Positions 24,603-38,700 of a stretch of 64,000 bases of DNA are shown piece by piece (the first letter of the stretch is position 1; every line of letters starts with the position of its first letter). Position numbers and translations under genes: made by a program. Under the pieces are notes generated by a model that had not been told where the DNA came from, ran no database searches, and worked only from the letters and a program-made list of their open reading frames with translations. Source of the stretch: Acanthaster planci (lineage: Eukaryota; Echinodermata; Asteroidea; Valvatida; Acanthasteridae); the NCBI RefSeq assembly GCF_001949145.1, contig NW_019091401.1:719866-783865 (forward strand), in the 5' to 3' direction.

Positions 24603-25064
24603 AATGACTTGAGTCGTAAAGAGTCACGAATTTGTTATGACTCGAGTCGAGTCATTTTAACATAGTGACTGGAATCGAGTCGAGTCTTTCGGCAAGTCGA
24701 GTCGAATCAAGTATTTAGCTCTACAGTTCAAATTACCAATTTCTGAACACAAAACTACAAACAAATACAAGTCAGAAAGTCGATTTTTGCATTTTTAAAA
24801 AAAATCTACCTCTGGGTTTTGTGGTTGCATTACATCTTACTCTTGATGATCGTCACACGTCATGAACAAAGCCACTGCAAATATTTTTTGGGCTAGGAAG
24901 TATGCTTTCATGCTTTTGGACTCTCGAGTCTTAAGTTTCACTCAAGTCGGGTCTTCTGATGAGGGACTCGGCGAGCCGAGTCATTTACCAGTCGGGAGTC
25001 GAGTCGAGTAGCCAAAAATTATGACTCGAGCCGGACTCGAATCGAGTCATTGACCTGAGTCATT
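24603..25064. repeat. GAGTC/GACTC-rich inverted-repeat element
   Basis: Both ends are dense in CTCGAGTCGAGTC-like motifs in opposite orientation. The outer ends pair as AATGACTTGAGTC (24603-24615) with GACCTGAGTCATT (25052-25064), 11 of 13 positions. The middle (24730-24900) is ordinary AT-rich sequence. This fits a non-autonomous DNA element with satellite-like termini; no target duplication was resolved. Confidence 0.6.
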
Positions 25065-25582
25065 ACAATTCTGCATCACCTTAAAAAAGTCTTAACTCTT
25101 TTTGCGGGTGTGGTCCCGTTGCCCCTATCCCCGGATCCGCCCTTGCAAAATCTGTGGGTAAATTCTACTTCTTGTTTGACTTGTTGGCCTTGTACTGTGC
25201 ATGTGTCCATTGGCAACTGACTCCGTGCAAACATCTTTTCACCACCCACCAGTAAATACTACAGGCACCCCTTAGGGTACATGAATGATACTTTTGACCT
25301 GTCGTTTATTCTTAAATCCACAGCGTCACACTGTATATACTTTTTTGGTCGCAGGTAAAGTCAGCACTGCGGATCGTCAGCGCTACGGTGCGGCTTTAAT
25401 TATACGCCATTGCGGCTTATACACCGACTTCGAATCTTAATTTGCCGTTTGTTTCGTGCTGCGGCTTACATTCTGAAAATTACGGTGGGCCCTACTTCGA
25501 TGGGCACGACGGGCGGGGGTAATAATGACTTAGCCCCTGAACATGGAATTGAGGCGCATTTTCGCCTAAAAAACACCTTATT

Positions 25583-25780
25583 AACAAACCAAGCTTGGCA
25601 ATGATGGCATAGGCAAAGCTTTGTGGTATTGATGATTGCAACAGTGATGAATCCATCAATGGCGACGCGCATGAAAAAAGACGGTTTGTACCATGACAAC
25701 CACAAAGTGATGGGGAGTCTTTTCCTCCGGCTGCCCAAGGGACAGTAATCCTTGATAATGTCGTACACTCTGAAAGGCAT
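25583..25780 (-). pseudogene. Relic of an SLC26A11-type first coding exon (frameshifted)
   Basis: Minus-strand translation from the ATG at 25780 gives RKRLPITLWLSWYKPSFF, which lines up with QKRFPISLWLPRYRPSYL of the intact SLC26A11 exon at 8164, followed by DGFITVAI against AGLTVAL. About 25 residues on, the alignment moves to the next frame, where SFAYAIIAKLG matches LAYASIAKLP. That is a single frameshift near 25620. No partner exon 2 (YGLYSAYMG) was seen downstream on the minus strand, so the copy is partial. It points the opposite way to the intact gene and sits about 5 kb past its 3' end, suggesting an inverted local duplication that decayed. A real exon with a sequencing error cannot be excluded. 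Confidence 0.75.
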
Positions 25781-26750
25781 GTTGAGCTGTTGTCACTGAG
25801 CGCTTTTAGGTTAAAAGCGTAAATTAATTATTCCATGGAAACTAGGCTAGATGCCTACGCCCTTTTTTATAGCCATATCTGCTTCAAACGTCTTTTGGTT
25901 CTCACATTTTTGCATTCTTGCTCGTCCAAGTTGATCTATCGCCAAATGTATAGACCATTTGCTAAATATTGGATCTATCCAAATTGACATTATATTCACC
26001 TAATTCAAAATAAAGGAAGTAATGCATTTTTGTGTTGGTACACAGTTGATATATTAAATCGATTCAGTCTTTCGGTGAAAAGTCTAATTATCAGTTTGCA
26101 TGTTTATTTCGGACAGGATTAAAGGCTTCTACTGTTATTCGTGTAGTACAAGAATTTTGAACTGGAACTGCACATCAATCTGTCATATTCATGCGTTGTT
26201 CACTGAGAAAATCGTGAACGTTTTAATTACCATTCGAGGCTTAGTTGGTTGTGTTTTTCCCACATGTTTTCAGGGTCTCCCGGAAGTTCATCTCAGCAAA
26301 CTTAGACGGCCAAACTCCATTCAGTAAGGACACAGGAGTCGGGGTTTAGATCCATGCTTTCTTCTCTATCCAGTGGTAAATGGTGCAACAACATCAATTT
26401 ATATTAAGGACTTAACAAATAAGAAATATGTTACCAACCTCAAAACGAACAGTTTAAGTGCTAGTGATTTGACTTGGAATAGATAGGGGCGTAATATATT
26501 TTCTTACATGTGTGCGGTTAGTGTCTTGAGCAATGCGGTGCAAAAAGCGGGGGATTTCCCGTGGCATGTATCACTTGTGGCATATTCCCACATACAATGT
26601 CTTCGAATGATTACACAAACTAACATAAGAATTTCACCGAAATACTTCTTACACACGAATTAAGAACTGATTAAGAAAAGTCATCTTTGGTGCAGAAGCG
26701 AGTAGTTCGTCAAAGTTGGGCGCTATTTTGTGAGCCGTCCGAACAAACTC

Positions 26751-29700
26751 TCATGCTGTCCGTTTACACAGCGTACTTGACAGTCGTATAACCTCAGTTG
26801 TGCCAGTCTCCTCAGGGCACAAGACCTGTAGTTCCTTGCACAACCGCTCCAGCTCTGCTTTTCGCTGTTTGAACAGTTAGAAATGACAGTAAAATATATA
26901 GGAATCTATTTCTATTCTTCCTGGAACAATCCATTTTGATGCTTATGTGGATTAGGGTTTCGGTTCCTACTTAATTGCGTGGTAGACTATGACAAAATTT
27001 CGAAGAAGTGAAAGACATCTTGAAAATATTTGATGGTTTTGTTTACCTGGTGACACTTTAAGTGTAACCCTTCCGCTTCACTGCTCCCATAGGTCTGGGA
27101 TGTCCTGCTCACATTATTCCCAGAGGAACCGCCATACCCCATCGATGACATCATACTCAAATTGATGTCTTTATCTGGCACAGTGAGGAGAAGATACACC
27201 TAAGGGAAATTTGAAACAATAAATGAATTTCTTTAAAAAAATGAAATGAAATTTTCACTGTGTTTAAACTAGCATGATGACCACACGCAAAGGAATATTT
27301 GAATGTCTTGCATTCTGACGATTTACAGAAACGGTAAATGTGAACAACAAACACATCGTTTAGATTTGGCAGTGAAACGTCCCTTTCTCATTAGAATCGG
27401 TATTAGTCTCAGCATGGAAAGAATACCTTTGGGATGAAGTTTAGGCACAACACGGCTGTGTTGACAATCACAACCGTCACCCCAAGAACAAGAAACGTCA
27501 TATTGACGTCATCGCCGAGAACAGTCATTGTTGGGACCGTCAAGGATATGGCCAAAGCAACGATGTACACTGATCCTGCGATGTATTTACCTATAGCACA
27601 GTAGAGGAGTTACATATAATGTCAGCGTGACGCAACACACTGCTGCATACTGTGTAGGCCTACATGATCAGAATGCTTTGGAAATTGTATTTGGGTGTAT
27701 GCCCTTGTACATGGGAAACAGTGAATACGATAAGAATAGGTCCTCAGGTAGGCCTACAAATTATAACCCTCTGCCCCTACAAGGAAAACGCTGATAAGTG
27801 AGAAAAAAAAACCCCAAAGTACGTTTTGTTTGTTTTTAACTTGCAACTCCAGCAGGCCTGCTAAATGTGAAAGATATTTCTAAAAACTATGAAACATTAG
27901 GCCTAGTAATATCAAAGAGAGTATTTTATTATCCTTTCTTCTTACTGTCATTGAGCTGGGAGACCGCAATGTTCCTTGTCTCCCAGGCTAAGAAAATGCC
28001 AAAGATCAGAAGAACTCCTTTCACGACGTAGAGGGCGATAATGAAATAAAGCTCGTTCGTGCTGCTGCAGAAACGAATCTCTGGAACCTCATAGATCTCC
28101 TTCTCAGGCTCGGTCATGTTAAGCTGTAAAACAAGGGCATCAGCAATGGTCAAACCAGAAACAACTGAAACGATAGCACCAACAAAAAGATCAGTAATTG
28201 CAACAACACCAACATACCCGTGGCTCAAGACTGAACCTTTCGACGGTTGTCGTCTCCAAAGCGATCCAAACGACAAATATCAGACAGTCCACAGACACGG
28301 TTGAGAATACTCCGCCAATGAGCTTCCAGTCTGGTAGGTCCTAAAGTGGGGTCGTATGAGCAGATAATAATATTAAAAAGACTGACTGAACCTAGACTGA
28401 AAAATCCCAAAGTCATATTATGCTTGTTAGCCAGCAACATGGAAGTGCTGCGTCAGTTCAGAACGATCGCCAAGAAACGGCCTGTTCCTTTGTACATCAT
28501 TTTGAGATGTAAAGCCCCCAACATGATAAAACGAGGGAGTTTCCCAATACACACTGATCATTTGCCCAAGGTTTTTTTTTTTTTGCCTTATTTTGTCTCA
28601 CCACAAAAAAACTAGTATTTAAAGTGGTCGTCTTTGAAGCAGTCTCCAAATTGATACGATGTTGTAAATACTGTCTGACGAGAGGTAAACGTGAGAGATG
28701 ACATGAAATGTGTATAGACCTGCATACTTACGATATGTTTAAATTTCTTCACCGCAAGAGTGAATATGGCATGTATCCGGTATGTCTTCATGAAGATGGA
28801 ACCGAACGCAAACGACAGCCCAAGCGAGACCAACATCCTCTCAAGCTAAAGGGATAGAATACAGAAACTGACGTCCCACAATAAGAAACGAGCGCAGTGG
28901 ATCGGGAAAGATCTCCCGACTTATACCAGGAATCAACTCCATTAATTCACCACAGTTCAAACCTAGGGTTAAAGCCCACACAGATATTAAAATATTCACT
29001 TAATTTAACGTCCACATCGAGTACCGGGTGTTGCACTGGGTACAACTGTAACAGATTCGTGGGTTTTTGATGGAAGTCAACCGTTACCAACTCTTTCCCC
29101 CTTTGGCCCCACTCTAGGAAGAGCCTGGCTACCGTTACCGTACTTAATTCCTCGTCCCGGTCGACACTCACGTGACACTTCACGATTATAGCCGTATCTG
29201 ACAGGTTCTTCTTATCCCAACCTGTGGCGAAGACGGAGGCGTAGAGAAGCAAACAACCAACCACAGTCAGGTTACCCAGGGGAGGACTCGACATCTTGAT
29301 GGCCCTGCAACAACAACGAAACGATATCTGCCTTTGAACCTCACCTTGACTAAGCATTAAAATTCAGGATCGCCACTCTCCAGAAGCAACCAAACGAAAA
29401 CAAATGATAAAAATGGATTACAGTTCATGGAAACAGAGGTCTGAGTAAATACTGAGTGTTTTAAGTCAACAAACTGTAATGCAATTGTTGACAGCGTGTG
29501 CCATGTTATGACAAGCCTACGGTTTCGCCTGTTACGTCTTGTCTGCCTTGAAAGACTTATAAATGTACATCGCCGTCAATATTTCAGCTGGCTTTTAAAT
29601 TACAATATGAAAGTTGGAATCCAGAAATCTGCTATCCGTACACCCTTTCTTCAAGTAGCTTTTACGGAGACAAGTGTTTTCCACATGCACATGATAAACA

Positions 29701-32700
29701 ACATCAAAGATCCTTTATTATCAACCGAAAATCTGAGCGAGGAAAGTCATTTGAATCCTGCTCCTTATACCTGTTCACTGCCACACAGCCATGCCCCCCC
29801 CAAAAAAAACGCTTTGGGACGTTTTGGATACTGTCCCTTTGGAAAGTTGGGATTATTGGCAACATAAGACAAAGTATAAGCCCTGAAACTTTTCATATCG
29901 GCTTGCCAGAGGCTTAGAGGCTGAGATTCGCAGGAGGTACCACCCGGGTGGGGATGGGTAGATTTTCTTCACCTCTTGTTTCTGTATCTGATGTTGATCA
30001 CGAGGAGAGTTAACGCTATGGCAGCACCGAGAGAGGCCAGAGAGTAGAGGATGGCTCGGACTGTGGGTGATATTTCCAGAATCACGCGTGTCATTGTAAC
30101 ACCGTCAACTGGGATGTGATTGCCTGTCAGTGAAATGAGAAATAAAACAACAATTGGAAACCCATTTGTTCCCAATTGGCTCTGCTCCGTTTTAGTTCTT
30201 GCACAGTAAGTTTTGATTAGGATGATTTTCGTTCTGCTTTGGAAGTGTTTTCTGTCGACCGAGTGAAGTGTCTTTGTTAGTATGCAAGCACCCTTCGGGC
30301 TTTTCAGGATTTGTGAGGGGTATTTGGACTGTTTTTGGCATGGGTTAACATGTATGTAGTGTCCATTATCATGCTGCTCCCTGCATTTCTCCATTTACTA
30401 TGTTTGTTAGTCTGTGATTATTTTCTCTTAAATTCTCATGAACACAGTTCCTGTTTTTTTAACTCCTTAAGATTGTTACCTACCTATTTCTATTTCTCTA
30501 TCTCGGAAATATATTCCGACACCTAAGCTCGATATCAGTGCTCTTCTTTGCTGTTTAACAGCTTCATTCAACTGTCCAGCAAAAGACTGGCGACACATTC
30601 TCAAAAATTCTTTTTCCAGGCAAGTTCCTCGCTCGCATGAATATGTTTGCGGCCAAAGAAACCCAAATGCACGGACAAGAAAGCGAAAAGGCCTGTTTAA
30701 TTTGTCAATACGTCACACTGAGTAAATAACAGTTGAGTTTATTTAGCAATTATCCTCTTTGAACTTGCACAAAGATGCCAGCCTGTCCAAAACAAAGAAC
30801 TTAATGGGAAGAAATATTATATTTGCTTTTTAGATATTCCCTTTGTGTTGGATGCAACAAATGCAATGGTCCTGTGTAGTTTGGGAAAATTGGCAGCTCC
30901 AACCACTCGATGAAAGTGCAGCATGCCTCAGAAAATTTGCTAGAAAAACTGATCCCAAGGACGATTTGATTATGAAAAGTGAATTCACTTTTTGTACGCA
31001 CAGTTTAGTCGATCATTATTTTAATCATTTTTTAACGAACCTTGCATAAAAGAAATTTTGTCAACATTACTCTAACGACAAAACCAACCCGAAATGTACG
31101 CTGTACTAAGGTACGTTTTACCTTTCCATTTAATATCAGAAAGTCCCGAAGTCTCAAGTAACTTTTCGTTCGTGTCATAAATCATAACTGCGTTCAGCTC
31201 CAATCCTGGGAAGAACAAAGGAATTAAGGTGTAACAACACACAGGCCATAGGAAACAGCCGAGACAAGTTGTCATTATTTTCAATGCAAAAGTAAAGCTC
31301 ATATTAACTCCTTTATGGAAGGTGCGGACGTAACAATGTAACAAAATACATCACCTAAGACTTTTTCTCATCAGTAAATGCCAAATGCGAATTTAGTTGA
31401 CGATTTAAGCCACAAAACCAAACAGATACGTGTGATTCAAAAGAAATTATGCAGAGGTAATGCTACAAAAAGCAAATGGGCCTATTATATGTCTCTCCCA
31501 CGACTTATAGAGGCGAAGTGCACGAGGATTGTTCAGACTTAATAACCTTCACCCCTGTAGGGTGTCTGCGAAATCACGTTGAATTAAGGGATTGAGGACT
31601 GGAGGGGTTGAAATGACTGCTTTTAAGTCATTTGCGTTCTTTTATCTTCGAGAATTCACTTCCTGCAGGCCTTTTATTTCCAGAGATATTTTCGTTTACT
31701 GCGGTCCAGCAGCTCAATCATTCAGTGTAATGGCTTTTCTGTTTACACAACAGCTGTTTCCTGAAAGAAAATTACACAGTTTCAGAAGATATCATTCAGG
31801 CACGGATATGTAAAGATTGTTATTGGAACATGTTCATTTCACCTTTACAATTCGATTCCAAACATGCATCAGCAGCCTATTGACTTAAAAATGGTACAAG
31901 CGCAGTTTTCAGTGGTTGTGTCTATTGGGGCATACCTCTGACTTGCCAAAGAAAGCAAAGAAGATGAAAAAAGAAGCATCACTAAGTTAAGAGTGTCCTC
32001 GTTAAACCCATGCAAGTTATAAATTCTGCCAGTTGTCTTTATGTTTACAATGGACAGAATTTGCTCGCACCATTGGGGGACACGTTGTATATCTAACCCC
32101 TACGCGTTCTCCGTCTGTCTCGACCGAAAGATGTCCTTGCTATGTGATTCTGAATATCGACTACAGATATCACCTCTGGTTCCAGAGTGGACTAAATGCA
32201 CGCTTTGTGTCGAGGGAATGGACACAACTCATTTTTACCTATGCTCTTTCGACATGCGTGTAAAACTATTGAATTGCTCACCTATTCACAGTGGCATATA
32301 GCCAGGTTCCCCTCAGAAGAGGGAGCAAGAGTTCCCAAGGGAGGGGGCCTTTCCCCGGCTATGCCACTCGTGTTCTTCGGCTTTATAATGAAGGAAAGCA
32401 TCTTCGAGCCTTGGCGTCTTCGTAAGTAATAATTTTATGTGTTTTTATGAAACATTGATTGTGCATGTGATAAATTGGCAGAAAACACAGGTTTTCTTCA
32501 AAGTAAACCATAAAGCGTGATACTTACCTTGGGCCTGCTTTATCTGCACCTTGCTCCATGTTTGTTGACCATTCTCAAGCAGAACACGCCCCTGCCCATG
32601 ACGTGAACAATGTAATTAGTCTATGCACACTTGTGAAACCTGTCGTCCATATCCAGTAAGGATGGGCGATCCAGTAAGGATGGGCGAACAAATATGACTT

Positions 32701-35700
32701 TTTTTAAAATTAATTCCACGCGAAATTTCGAGTTAACTTTTGAAACTGGACGGGATTTGATTCAACGATATTTTTGTGTTTCATTTTTGGTCATTTCCCT
32801 CTCTCCCTCCCCCCCCAAAAAAAGTTGTCATTCTCGCGTGCGGTGATTTTTGCTGTAGAAACAATGTGCCCGACTAAATCTGCAGAACCACGAAATTATT
32901 GCATTTCTGTTACTTTTGCCAAATTAGTCCAAGATTAGAACCATGAACCAGAGTGAAGCTGAAACCGATCTGAAACCGCATCTTAACCGAAGCCGACATC
33001 AGATCGGATCAAACCAAAGCTATCGCGGATTCAGATCGAATTTGGACTTTTGGTTAGAGCTCTCGGTTTATGTCCTTCGTTGATCCGATCTTAAATGCTC
33101 ACCAATAACCAGAAGACACTATAGATAAAGAAGATAAATAAACAGGTGCCACTCAGAAAATGTTTTTGTTTTTCGGGGAGGGGCAATTAAGCCTTACCTG
33201 CAGTCCAGTGAAATCGATGTTATCAGCGTGATGTAAAATCACCCTTGCCATGTCCTCGTCGGAATAGCTGAAGTCTTCAAGCCTACGAGGGGGCTGGAGA
33301 CGCTGTAGGTCCGCTATGGAGGCATTCAGGGCCAGTGCTATGGCGATAGCATTGTCGTACGTAAACGCAATATAGTTTATCGGCACGCTATTGAAGTAGT
33401 CGATGTGTTCTGGCAAGGGCTTCTGAAATTGCAATAAGCGCACACTGTTTTGAATCAGAATTTTCATGTCAAAAAGTATTCTGTAAAGTCTTCTTATGTT
33501 GCGGTAGAACCAAGAATAAAGTCCTGCGTTGTCATTAATAAACTATCCAAAGTTTCCTTATACCTCCAGCGCATACTTTTGGCAACAACATATTTATTAA
33601 ATTTGTCATAAGACAACACCGGTAAGTCACCCGAAACCAGAGAAAATTAATGTACGGAATGCCAGGGCTTACGAACCAAAACGAATTGATTGCATTGCTG
33701 TGTTCGCTGCTTCGAACAAGAAGGCGCTATGAATTCAACATCAAAATGTCTTTGATGCAACACTACAAGGGCCGAGGACGGGGCTGGAGGGACCCAGTCG
33801 CCGAAATTTCTCTCCATAAACACTGCAGTTTGTTGTAATGGGTGCATAAATCCCGGGAAATGGGGGATACAGTTCCCCCTCTTTTGGGCCGGGGGATGGG
33901 CTATTGAATCAATCAATTTTTTGACTTCTCAACAATTGAAATGTCTGAAGTATCGCTCAAAAAGGGAAAACAATCAACCAAGTCCTAAATATTCCGAGAT
34001 AAGATTCTGCATGAACGTGATATATGTTTACAGAATCTGTATCATGAACATTGCCCCCAGCGTCATATGGTGTCAACCCCCCCCCCCACCGGCTTTTAAA
34101 AAATCCATGGACGGGTAAACCATCCCCCACAATTCCACATTCCCCAATTCCGGTACAATGTACGACCAAAGTTCAGATATGTGCACGGCTTTTCAGACTG
34201 AAATGTTGCTACAAGGTAGAAATTTTAAAGAGAGTTCGAATGGGCCCGTTCAACGGAGCCTGGCACGGGAAAATTTAATGTATTTCCCCGGGACGTCGTT
34301 TGCGAATGCCAGCGTTTACGTGGAGAAACAACAGTTTTGGAGAAATTTGGAGATCTGTTTTCGTATCACATATTACATACCACTCCGTTGTAATCCAGGC
34401 TGAGTAAATCATCCTGGCTACTTCCCGTGAAATGGAAAGACGAGTCCACAGCGTCGATTATCTCTTCCTCCGAGCAAGGAGCGATGGTTGACGGTGAAGG
34501 GTTCGCCCACCATACGTTGCTTGTCCAAAGCGGGGCAATCCACACATACTTAGCAGTTGTCATTCCGGCGAGATAAGCCTGTTCCGAAAGACACGTTTTG
34601 AATCATTCTTAAAACTTCACCATTTTCGCGCTCCTAGCCGTAATTTGAAAAGTTCATCAATCTGGGAAAGACATCAGTAAAGAAGCAAGCGGGGTCTTCG
34701 CTCAGAAAGCTCATTGCCCTAGCTTGATGCAGGATTTTGGGCAATTCCTTGGCAACCTACGCCAGGTTTTGGTCCAAACGCACTTGGTACTCTCAGACCA
34801 TGATGAAGCTGGACTGCACGAACTGCGCACGATCCTTCCAAGGGTATTGACAGAGATTTTGGACCTCTGAAAAGAATTTTCCCCTCGGGGAAAAATTCCA
34901 CTTCCAAATGGTATTGAAAGCGACAACTTCAAGTTTGAATTATTTTTACACGGGTATATTGTTTTACCTGACAATATAATTGCAATGTCGGTATCTTGTA
35001 CAGTCCGATGAATATGATTCTTGCATCTTGACGCTGAAATCATACGAGTGTGATGAAAAACAGTCTGCTCGTTAGCATGCCAAATCTAACAAGGGTACAA
35101 GGGATTTAACTAAAACCTCAAAAGTCGGGATTAACAAACTTAACGAGATAGAAGAAAAATGTAATTACATTCTGTGATATAGGCAATGTTGGGGTCAATA
35201 CGTCACCTTTTCACGAAGAGCCACACAAGTCATTTCGAAAATCACGGTTTTTTATTTTGATTACATTAATGTAACAAATCTCAATGACTACATTTTGCGT
35301 TTCAAGAAGAGACATGTCCCTTGAATTACACGTACAAACGTATTGACTGGACAGGGGCCAATTTCATAGAGCTGCTTAAGCACAGAATTTGGTCAAGCAC
35401 AAAAAACCTTGCTTAATTAACAAAGGTTATCAGCTCAAACCAAAAGACAGGTAAATACCATTCCAAAACAATATACATCACAAGAAGTTTGGGCTGGTAA
35501 CCTGACTTGTCAAGCAAGGTTTTTCACGCTTAAACAGATTTTTCGCTTAAAGCACTGTGAAATTGGCCCCCAGGCCGAAAAGTAGGTCAACTAAGGTTTT
35601 CGTTATCACAAAGTTTGTTACGTGCAATGGCGCGCACATAAACATGCTGCCCTTTATATGGAAAAATACATTGAACAGAAGGGCCAAAAAGCAGGAAAAC

Positions 35701-38700
35701 GAGGATTTTCGATTTTATGAACGGACGCGGATCTTTACCGACTGATTTCAGCTAATTATACGCTGTGTGCATTTTAATTTCTTGGTTCGGGCAAACGTTT
35801 ACCTCTCAAAGAATCATTTTGAGGGTGTCTACTGCATAAACTTGTTCCATATTGTTGTTTTGTAGTTTTGATAAAAGAGAAACTTCTCGGGGTGATTTTG
35901 TCGAAACCCAGTTGTTCTTCTTCATGGCTCTTCTTGAAAACAGTATAGCGAAAGTTGGGATATTCCTAGATTGCTGTTTGTTAGGTAGGCAGAATTTCAC
36001 TTCTCATAATCAAGAAAAATGTGTATCAGTCTCCAGCAGAAGAGTGTGTGGTCAGAGTTTGCTTGTTGACTATCTCTTCAAGATCCAACCTTGAGATTTT
36101 GGAGATGGAGGTCCAGGTTGGCGATGTCTTTGATCCCTTCTGATGCCACTACCTGAATGTCATTCGCTTCTAATATCTTCCGAAAGTCCCTCGTGTGCTA
36201 TGAAGTCAATGAAACTTCAGTGAAAGCATTTAGGCCACATTATGGTTGTTAGACTAATAATATCACTTGACATTACGTGGTTCAGGTATGCATATAAAAT
36301 TATCATTGCAGATAATGGAAGGTCTCATTCGCTGTTATGAGGAGATTAGTCAAAAGACTTTACGCTCTAAAAAAGGCCTTTAAAGTTTAAACGCATTTCT
36401 ACAAATTGTTTGTACCCACTTTTTAACATGTTTAACCCACGACTTGCTGTTATGGGTTTAGACATGTGGTTAAATGCTAAGCAGATTTAAAATGCTGAAC
36501 ATGTACAGTGTACCGTGGAAAAGTGTTAGTGTTCGTCATTTGAACACATTCCTAAACACATTTCAATAAACATGTCACGAGTTAAACGTAAAAAAAGTCG
36601 TTACAAAACACTCTTACTTTGTTTTAAGTTACGGTAAATTCTCAACGTTTAAACACACTTAATTCACGTTTTGCTGTAGTCTTATGGGAACTGCTTAGCC
36701 ACTACTTAGAGTAATGCACACCCTCATTAAGCTCGGTTTTGTAACGTCGAAAAAATACAGGTATTATTACTATCGTTTTTTAAAGTTTCTGATTATGCAT
36801 TTTTTCAACTTAAGCTGCTGTTTCAGAACTAAGCAACTCGTCCACTAGTAGAGGAAATGGCTTATTGACAACAACGTGCATATGGATCTGTTGCCTGTGG
36901 TGTATAAGCTAGTCCAAAGGGTGAAAAGTGATAAATTTTGATCTCACACTCTGAAAGGAAATGTGCTCCTCGAAGATGAAGGCGACACGCCTCCATCCCA
37001 TCCGCCGAAAGAAGGCCGCTCCAGCCAAGAGCTTGCCATCATAATTAGGTAATGTCTGGACTGTGTAGGGATACCGGTCTCGATCCGTCAGGGTTTCGTC
37101 TGCTGTCTGTCCCATCTGTCCACAAACATCGAGAATACATTTTAAAACTAATCCATTGCAACATTTTGAGAATCGTGAACGGTCCAGTTTATAAACTAAG
37201 ATTGGCAGCAAACTTAAGTTGGTGGCTTATATTAAATGTTGAGAAAGCGTTTCTGTCATTCGGCAAAAACTTTCACGCAGTAACTATACGTGAACTAAAA
37301 GTGTTAAGCGTTAATCCAATGTGAAGGATATTCCGGGTGGTGTAAACTATTGGATATGGTGCATGTCTGTAATTTCCCCAGGGGTTAAGCAGTTTAAACG
37401 TCTTGATGCGATAGGGTGATAAACCTTTCTGTTCAATCTATCCATTTGGACTTCACGAGTCACAGATACCTTTTCACCCAGTATTACTTTTCGTTTCGAC
37501 TGTATAACTCTTTTCTACAATAGCAGTTCCCGAGTGCTCCAATGTGTTCAGGACCCACCTGGACGATGTTGTACCTCGCCGCAACCTGGTTGACTATGGC
37601 TGCTTGCGTTAAGTGATGAGGTCCAAGTGCGATGACAACGGGAGGCTCCTCTTGCACATACGAGTAGAGGACTTCTAACGCCCTCTCGGGGTCATCTGCC
37701 TGGAGGGAGAATCGGCTTTTTCAGATTATTTGCTAGTGGCACCTAATGATTGGGCTGTCGGACCGAAGCAAGCCAGATGGTCCGTTGCAAACTTCTTCCA
37801 GAGGAAGGTACAATTCAAAGGCGTCAGGGCTTCTAGAGAATGATTACACAGCATCCAATTCTGTCACCTCACGAAATTATTCTTAATATTGCACTCACAA
37901 TTCTTGTATTGTTACATACAGAAGGATTTCAGCCCTTTTTAAGGATGAAAAACTAAAAATCTTGCGTTTGTTTCTTTCATTCTTTCTTATTCGAATGAAA
38001 GGTAAGTCCATGTTAGGGACCTTATACATCTAGCGATGTCAAGAGCATTTCAATTTCTTGTGCTTGTGGTTCAATTATAATGGCTTACAAAGTAACGTAC
38101 ATCCCTTAAGATAAGCGATAAAGAAACTTTGTTTCGGAAGACTGAAACATCAATGACAGAAATTATGCGATCGGGATATTCAGACAATAAATATCTGGTT
38201 TTATCGGCTTGCATACTCGGTACCGGTTCCATGACATAATTCTACAGCCGCCACTTAAACTTGATGACAGCTCGTCGGATAATCATAGGTCCGTGAAACT
38301 TCTTTCAAAATCTGTCAGCGGGGGAAATCAGCACTAATAATCGTGACTTATGGATAAAACTGGTACTCACGCATACTAAATGGGTTCTTGTATAAGATAA
38401 ATAAAAATAACTGACCGGATGATCATTGGATGATCAGTCGTCCGTAAGTCGAGAACGAGGCAACCAACGTCCCCGCGCAGATACGCGCACGCGTATAGAC
38501 CGTGGAAATCTCGTGAGTGGGGATCAAAACAGAATCACTACGGGCGATTCACAATGAGTGCGCCACCAAGTGTTTGCAACGCGTTGACCAATCACAGAGG
38601 GCAAAATCTGTCGACCCTTTCCAAACACGCACTGGGTCGACAGATTTCGCGCACTATTTATTCGACTGATATGACACTTTATACGAAGCAAACGTGTCTT

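Larger units (their letters stand above)
20815..26750. other. Convergent intergenic region between SLC26A11 and the GABA-B-like receptor
   Basis: No intact gene is recognised in this 5.9-kb stretch. It holds the SLC26A11 3' UTR (length unknown; AATAAA-like signals occur near 22432 and 23487), a strong hairpin (21670-21725), a GAGTC-rich inverted repeat (24603-25064) and the SLC26A11 exon relic (25583-25780). The remainder is AT-rich with no strong signal. Confidence 0.55.

Noticed and set aside
24590-25075. CRISPR-like array of GAGTC repeats
   Set aside because: Motifs are short, irregularly spaced and in both orientations, in a eukaryotic genome; a DNA-element terminus is a better fit.
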